Assembly: GCA_933228675.1 (NCBI GenBank)
Contig: OW121743.1
Location: 19,337,651-19,401,650, forward strand
Origin: Stomorhina lunata
Lineage: Eukaryota > Arthropoda > Insecta > Diptera > Rhiniidae
Direction: 5' to 3'
DNA: 64,000 nt
How positions within the stretch are numbered: the stretch's first letter is position 1; every line of letters begins with the position of its first letter. Positions 58,362 through 64,000 of the stretch are shown in pieces. A model generated the notes under the pieces. It saw only the letters and a program-made list of their open reading frames with translations, did not search any database and was not told where the DNA came from. The translations under genes were made by a program, and so were the position numbers.

Positions 58362-59589
58362 ATGGGTGTTTTTTATTGAGGTATAGAACTTTAAGTTGGC
58401 ATCACTTTTTTAACTGGCGGCCATTTTGTCAGCTGTCAAGTGATTAATATTTAGTTTGGTTTGCCATTTCATCAAATTTATTTCGAAAATAATGGTTCAG
58501 TTCGCGAAGTTTACCGCAAGCTCCGTCCATTTTATGGTCGACATAATCGTCCATCAGAGCAATTAATTCGGTTAACCATGGATCGTTTTCGCACTACGTT
58601 TACTCTATGTGATAATACGCATCCGCAGCGACGTCGAACAGTGCGCACCGAAGTAACAATTGCCGCTGTAGAGCAAAGTGTTGAAGAGGACCCGAATGAA
58701 TCGATTCGCCACCGTGCACAGCAATTGGAGCTTTGTCCATCAACTTTATGGAAGATTTTGCGCAAAGATCTTGGCTTGCGACCTTACAAGATCCAGCTTG
58801 TGCAAGAATTAAAGCCGCGAGGTCATGCAATGCGTCGTGATTTTGGTGTATGGGCCGAAAATGAGATTGATCTCGATGCTGATTTTCATCGCAAAATTTT
58901 GTTCAGTGATGAGGCTCATTTTTGGTTGAATGGCTACGTCAACAAGCAAAATTGCCGCATTTGGAGTGAAGAGAATCCACATGAGACCCTTGAGACGCCA
59001 TTACATCCACAAAAACTGACTGTTTGGTGTGCTCTATGGGCTGGTGGAGTCATTGGGCCATACTTCTTCCGAAATAATGCTGGAGAGTCAGTTACCATAA
59101 TTGGAGACCGGTATAGAGCCACGATAACCGATGAGTTGTGGTTCCAACAAGACGGCGCTACATGCCACACAGCGCACGTCACAATTGATTTATTGAAGGA
59201 AACATTCGATGAGCGCATAATTTCGCGGAATGGACCTGTCAATTGGCCACCAAGATCGTGCGATTTGACACCACTGGATTATTTTCTTTGGGGATATGTG
59301 AAGTCGCTCGTCTACGCCAACAAACCAGAAACGTTAGGAGACTTGGAAGCCAACATTCGTGGCGTTATTGCCAACATACGGCCCCATATGCTCGAAATAG
59401 TAGTTGAAAATTGGACCTGTAGAATTGGCTTTATTTGAGCCAGTCGCGGCGGCCACGTGTCCGAAATCATATTTAAACATTAATGGCATAAAATTATCCT
59501 TCCAATAAAGCCAAATTGATGGACATTAAAACGATTTTCGTGTATTTTATTTCAATTCGAAGTTCTATACCTCTAAAAAAAACACCCAT
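58362..59589 (+). mobile_element. DD41D mariner-type transposon, copy 2 (1228 bp)
   Basis: Flanked by TA (58360-58361 and 59590-59591). TIRs: ATGGGTGTTTTTTATTGAGG on the left, and the complement of ATGGGTGTTTTTTTTAGAGG on the right, each followed by TATAGAACTT. It is the same family as copy 1, in opposite orientation. Relative to copy 1 it lacks 40 bp at the gene start and 36 bp before the second Asp, and it has 9 bp and 1 bp that copy 1 lacks. 1294-40-36+9+1 equals 1228, so these four indels account for the whole length difference. Confidence 0.95.
58461..59483 (+). pseudogene. DD41D mariner transposase, copy 2
   Basis: The 40-bp deletion removes the true ATG and the first ~13 codons; the frame joins at QIYFENNGSVREVYRKL. 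The first catalytic part is intact (ILFSDEAHFWLNGYVNKQN). Then an in-frame 36-bp deletion takes out the YFVPQLDGMNVD segment just before ELWFQQDGATCHTA. The third Asp region (RSCDLTPLDYFLWGY) is intact. Codon CGA of copy 1 is TGA here at 59436-59438, cutting off the last ~15 residues (RASRGGHMPEIIFKH in copy 1). It could not be translated from the proper start. The two copies complement each other's lesions. Confidence 0.92.
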
Positions 59590-59827
59590 TATGTATAATC
59601 GGTAGTACAGTGGAGCAAAGTTGCCCACCTCGGGTATATAAAACCTTTGTGTGCGTATAACTTTCGCCAATTTGATCCGATCCAAAAGATTTTTACATTT
59701 TCGAAAACTAAAAAAGATTAAGAAAAAACATGTCTACTTTACTTCCTTATCTCTTATAGTTTAAGAGATATTTGACCCCAAACATTTTAATGCTTTTTTT
59801 TGGCATGAATTTTTTTTTTTCGTAATA

Positions 59828-61121
59828 AAGGGTGGTTAAATTGTAAGGGCCGATGTTGAATGTGAACCACACCTAAACTCCAAGTTTTTTTCCGAATTTA
59901 ATTTGACATTTCTCTATTTCAGACTTACTCAATTTGAACCATATAGAGATACACAATCCAACAACGTATTAAAGTTATCCAGACTTATTATGAAAATGAG
60001 CGTTCAAATCAAAATGCATATCGTGCACTTCGGGATTTTTTGGTCAATTTGATCGTCCAAATGTGCGTACAATCGCAAAAATCGTGGAAAAATTCGAGCA
60101 AACCGGGTCTGTAGAAGAAGTGAGAACACCAGTGCATGCTCGTACTGCAGAAAATATTGCTGCTGTTCGCGATAGTGTGGCTGAAGAGCCGTCCACCTCA
60201 ACTCGTCGTCGAGCCCAACAATTGCACCTCTCACGCTCGTCGTTGATGAACATTATGCATAAAGACTTGCATTTACACGCTTACAAGGTGCAATTGGCTC
60301 AAGAACTTAAGCCTTTTGACCATTCCAAACGTCGTGAATGGGCAGAATGGTGGCAAGAAATGGCAACAGTGGATGATCAATTTTCGAAGAAAATCATCTT
60401 CAGTGATGAGGCACATTTTCTCCTCAGTGGATTCGTCAATAAACAGAATTGCCTCGTTTGGACGAATGAGAATCCAAGAGTGATTGTCGAAAAACCAATG
60501 CACCCACAAAGAGTGACTGTTTGGTGCGGTTTATGGGCTGGCGGCATCATCGGGCCGTATTTTTTCCAAAATGCGGCCGGTCAGGCAGTTACTGTGAATG
60601 GTGTTCGCTATCGTGAGATGATTACGAACTTTTTATGGCCCGAATTGGAAGATATGGATGTGGACGATATGTGGTTTCAGCAGGACGGTGCCATTTGCCA
60701 CACAGCTAACGAAACAATGGCTCTTTTGCGCAACAAATTCAATGGCCGTGTTATCTCACGTAATGGCGATGTCAATTGACGGCCAAGATCATGTGATTTG
60801 ACACCGTTGGACTTTTTTCTTTGGGGTTATTTGAAAGAAAAGGTGTACGTCGATAAGCCAGCAACAATTCAAGAGCTAAAGGATGAGATAATTCGGCACA
60901 ATAACGGCATAGAACCTCCATTATGCCTTAGGGTCATTGAAAATTTGGACCATCGGATGGAGGTGTACCGCCGTGGTCGCGGCGTCCATATGGCCAATAT
61001 TTTGTTCCGTATATAATTGAGTAATACCAATATAACATAATAAAATAAAATTACAATAATTTCCCAAATAGTTTGTGTTTTATTCAAAATCAACATCGCC
61101 CCTTGAAATTTAACCACCCGA
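59828..61121 (+). mobile_element. Second DD41D mariner-type transposon family (1294 bp)
   Basis: Flanked by TA (59826-59827 and 61122-61123). TIRs: AAGGGTGGTTAAATTGTAAG with GGCCGATGTTGA inside on the left; the right end, reverse-complemented, is TCGGGTGGTTAAATTTCAAG with GGGCGATGTTGA. They differ from copies 1 and 2 (GGGTGTTTTTT), so this is a related but separate subfamily. It is inserted about 240 bp from copy 2 in the same orientation. Confidence 0.92.
59947..61016 (+). pseudogene. DD41D transposase of the second family
   Basis: The N-terminus TIQQRIKVIQTYYENERSNQ reads from about 59953 and continues NAYRALRDF. A missing T in the run at 60036-60041 then shifts the frame; reading resumes FGQFDRPNVRTIAKIVEKF. 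No start ATG is visible in frame upstream (TAG at 59944). The catalytic parts are IIFSDEAHFLLSGFVNKQN, MWFQQDGAICHTA and RSCDLTPLDFFLWGYLKEK, with second-to-third Asp spacing 41. TGA at 60777-60779 replaces the usual Trp of the NWPPRSCD block. The C-terminus RGRGVHMANILFRI ends at TAA 61014-61016. It is inactive because of one frameshift, one nonsense codon and a lost start. Confidence 0.9.
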
Positions 61122-61123
61122 TA

Positions 61124-61435
61124 GATCAGAGTATAGAGTAATAAGCTCTCTAGGATATTAAGGTATTAGAGTGGAATAGTAATATAAAGTAATTAAAAAA
61201 AGTTACCCAGCAAAACTTCTCATTACCAAATAATGAGTTAAACAGCTAAACTATTGAACACGAACTACTTACTCATTCACTGCTTAAGTCATTACATTAA
61301 CATTGGGATGTCATTGGAGGCAAGTACTTACCAATTGCAGAAAAGTAATGACTTGGGTAAGCAATTGGAAAACAACAACAAAAACTTTTTTGTTTAAAAA
61401 ACTATATTTTTAAACGAAATATAAATTTTTTTTCT
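61124..61435. other. Spacer, nothing recognised
   Basis: A short AT-rich segment between the transposon and the tRNA-like sequence. It contains imperfect repeats of TTACTCATT / TAATGAGTT type but no gene. Confidence 0.4.
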
Positions 61436-61505
61436 GACCCCATGGGTGCTCGAACCCAGACCCCTACGACTGCTAGGCGGAATCTCTTCCACTGAGCTAC
61501 TTCAT
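61436..61505 (-). repeat. tRNA-like pseudogene or SINE head
   Basis: On the minus strand it reads a perfect A-box-like TAGCTCAGTGGAAGAG, a possible anticodon arm (CCTA-GCAGTCG-TAGG), then TGGGTTCGAGCACCCA, a T arm with TTCGA but with only four clear pairs and a B box that departs from consensus (GGTTCGAGCAC). The acceptor arm does not pair well, and position 33 would be C. A working tRNA is unlikely; a tRNA pseudogene or tRNA-derived SINE is more likely. Confidence 0.45.
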
Positions 61506-61685
61506 ATGTTGAAAACTTAGCAGCTTATAATTAATATATACAATTTTTATTTTTAGATCCAAAACCATGTGACAATAACTTTGCTTTTCCCTGTTTTTTT
61601 GCTTTGTTGTAATTTTTGGAAAAATATTTCTATACGATTTTCTGTAAATGTTTAATGCATTTAATAAACAATAAAGAAGTTTTTT

Positions 61686-63516
61686 TATACCCACCATAAA
61701 AAAGAATGGGGGGTATATTGAGATTGTCATTCCGTTTGTAATTTCCTTAATATTGGTTCAAAAATCAAAAACGATATATATTCTGAATCCTTATGAAATT
61801 CTAAGACGATTGAGCTATGTCCGTCTGTCTGTCTGTTGAAATCACGATAACGTCTAAACGAAAAGAGCTAGCTAACTGAAACTTAGCAAAAACATTATTT
61901 ATCTATGAGAAAATTTTGGTATTGAAACTTTGCAAAATCGATTAGAATTTGACCATAGCTCCCGTATAACCTCGTCTAGGCTAATCGCTTATTTGCTAAT
62001 AAATGACAAATTATAACAGTTATGATGACAAAATTTGGTATCTAGAAATTTTACATAAGCACTAGGCAGCATATAAAATTTCATCGAAAGCGGTTCACAT
62101 TTAGCCATATCTCCCATACAAAAAACTTACGAAAACAGCCTAAATTTCACCCAAAAAAACACTTAAATGCCAATAAATCTAAATGTATAACAGATATAAC
62201 CACTAAAGAAAGTGTTATATCAATGCCAGCCAGTGTGCAAAATTTTGTCGCAATCGGTAACCATTTGACCTAGCTCCCATATAAAAAACTAACGAAAACA
62301 CAAAAATTCAAAAAGAAAAGGGGATTTATGTCCGTCTGTCCGTCAGATAAAATCGTGATAGCTCCTTAACTACAAGAGCTAGTAAGACTAAATTAAGCAC
62401 AAGGAAGTCTTATGTCAATGCAGCCAGTGTGCAAAATTTCGTCACAATCGGTCACCATTTGACCATAGCTCCCATATAAGAAACTTATGGAAACACAAAA
62501 ATACATAAAGAAAAGGTTGTTTATGTCCGTCTGTCCGTCAGATAAAAGCACGATAGCGCCTTAACGTAAAGAGCTAGAGGGACAAAATTTTACAAAAGTA
62601 TTTTGGATATCTTGAAAAAGATGTGTGTTGAAAATGGACAAAATCGGTTCAAATTTAGTTAGAGCTCCCATATAACCCCGCCCCGGGAAACACATTAATG
62701 CTGATAAATTGAATACAATTGTAATAGCTATGACGATTAAATTTAAAATAGGGAAGTTTTATGCAATTTTTGATCAGTTTATCAAATTTTATAGGAATCA
62801 GTCCATATTTGACTTTAGCTTTCATGTGAAAAACACTCACGGAAACCAAAAATTTTAGCAAAGGCCAGTTAAAAGCTATTAAATTAGAAACTATGATAGC
62901 TATGGTCACTAAATTTTGCAAGAATAAGCTCTCTATATATACCAGCCAGTGTGTAAAATTTTGTTATAATCGGTCAACATTTGGCTATAATTCTTATATA
63001 TATAACATCCCCTTTTTATATCTACAATCAAAAAGATTTGGAGGTACATTCATTATATTAAGATTGCACCTATGAAATTATATAGGCATCAATCAATGTT
63101 CAGCCCAGACTTTATATATGATGAATGCATTAGGAACTCATAACGAAATATATGGACCTGTCGTATTACTATTAACGTGTTTAGCCTAACTACATATTAA
63201 TCACAACGAAAAGTATTTAACAACTTATTAATGTAAAACTATACCTGGTTATGAGACCGAATTTTGATCAAAGTAACTACTGGGGAAACCACTAAAATAT
63301 TTTTGAATGTTGAACTATAAAGCTACGGAAACCTAATTTAGTCCAAAGGTTTTACCAACAATACCAAATAGCTTAGCGATTTTTCCAGTTTTGGTGCAGA
63401 TTTTGAATTAGCTGCACCCTTGTAGATATATGAGATATGTTTCTAAATTTAACACAACTTGATGGTGGGTATATAAGATTCGGCACAGCCGAATATAACA
63501 CTCTTACTTGTTTTTT
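61686..63516. mobile_element. INE-1/Helentron-like non-autonomous element
   Basis: The left end TATACCCACCATAAAAAAGA then ATGGGGGGTATA forms a hairpin (TATACCC...GGGTATA). Inside are ATGTCCGTCTGTCTGTCTG and repeats of a module with GTCCGTCTGTCCGTCAGATA, GAGCTAG, GTGCAAAATTT(C/T)GTC and CATAGCTCCCATATAA (about 61815, 62325, 62520). The right end is GATGGTGGGTATATAAGATT, then the short hairpin TTCGGCACAGCCGAA, then TATAACACTCTTACTTG, ending in T-rich DNA. Known INE-1/DINE elements of flies have the same layout: a TATACCC end, a GTCCGTCTGTC core and a short 3' hairpin. No coding capacity. Assigned from layout only. Confidence 0.6.
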
Positions 63517-63569
63517 AATTATTTTAAAATTTAAACAATTTAAATCTTCCTTTTTGTACAAGTTTTTAT

Positions 63570-64000
63570 ATAACATTGGCTCTTACTTACTTAAATGGCC
63601 TAAAGTTACATCCTGTTAAGGTCAAAGTCCGAGCATATTTTAGAATTACATGGACTACGATCTTGTGCGAATATTATCCAGTTTTCCTCTACTTGGTCTT
63701 TCCATCGAAGTTTCGGACGTCCTCTTCTAATATTAGGTTATGGGACCTTTTTATTATAATTTTATCATCTTCATAGTAATTGTTTTTTTCCAAGAGATTG
63801 TTACTATCCCGTCGTCCTAACCCATTTTTATCGATCCTATGAGACAACTCTCGGTACATGTTAGCTCACTACATTAAGGGGTGTTAAATTAGTTCCCCGG
63901 GTGATACTACGAGGAGGTCACTGTCCACAGTCGAGGTAATGGATGACCCAGATAAGTTGGGCTTACCAAGTTAAGACCAATCAGAACCGTGTTTGGTATG
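63570..64000 (-). pseudogene. Family A LINE 5' region with large internal deletion, runs off window
   Basis: 63580-63725 matches 48490-48620 (TACTTAAATGG, CCTGTTAAGGTCAAAG, TTGGTCTTTCCATCGAAGTT, TCGGACGTCC). From 63765 it matches 49540-49780 (CATAGTAATTGTTTTTTTCC, CACTGTCCACAGT-like, GCTTACCAAGTTAAGAC). The ~900 bp between these blocks in the other copy, which hold the endonuclease, are missing here. It is an internally deleted derivative of the same LINE, cut by the window end. Confidence 0.7.

Noticed and set aside
61436..61505. Functional tRNA gene
   Set aside because: The A box is good, but the B box is off consensus, the acceptor stem does not pair and the T stem has only four pairs.

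Overview
This window looks like repeat-dense, probably heterochromatic DNA from an insect, most likely a higher fly (Diptera, perhaps Calyptratae). The evidence is the mobile-element content. There are DD41D mariner-type transposons (rosa-like), an INE-1/Helentron-like element, a PIF/Harbinger element, many decayed non-LTR retrotransposons (LINEs), tRNA-derived sequences and three large satellite fields. I find no convincing host protein-coding gene. There is nothing prokaryotic: no operons, ribosome-binding-site logic or CRISPR array. Nearly every long ORF is transposon debris or an artefact of a tandem repeat.

Layout: 0-6 kb is a nest of elements. A LINE (family A: AP-endonuclease plus reverse transcriptase) is split by a Harbinger element with 38-bp inverted repeats, and a 264-bp segment of that element recurs exactly at the window start. 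6-16 kb holds short tandem repeats and many family A LINE tails in both orientations, one tandemly triplicated. 16.1-19.2 kb is a 33-bp palindromic satellite (A). 20.9-24.6 kb is a 31-bp satellite (B) that also contains a palindrome in each unit. 27.2-29.0, 30.7-33.9 and 35.1-37.5 kb are blocks of a diverged satellite of about 104 bp (C). 37.5-45 kb contains decayed family B LINEs (reverse transcriptase, RNase H, Cys/His tail) on both strands.

45.6-46.9, 58.4-59.6 and 59.8-61.1 kb are three mariner-type transposons with terminal inverted repeats and TA target duplications. Two belong to one family and one to a related subfamily; all three transposase genes are broken by small lesions. 47-56 kb holds more LINE debris, two fold-back elements and fossil DD41D and DD34D mariner transposases. 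61.7-63.5 kb is an INE-1/Helentron-like non-autonomous element, and the window ends in another LINE fragment.

Nothing here supports a new enzymatic or defence system. The unusual features are structural: two neighbouring satellites with unrelated sequences but the same hairpin-in-every-unit design, higher-order structure in satellite B, a 68-bp filler-like duplication starting at the TA of a mariner insertion, and clean size accounting of the deletions separating two mariner copies.
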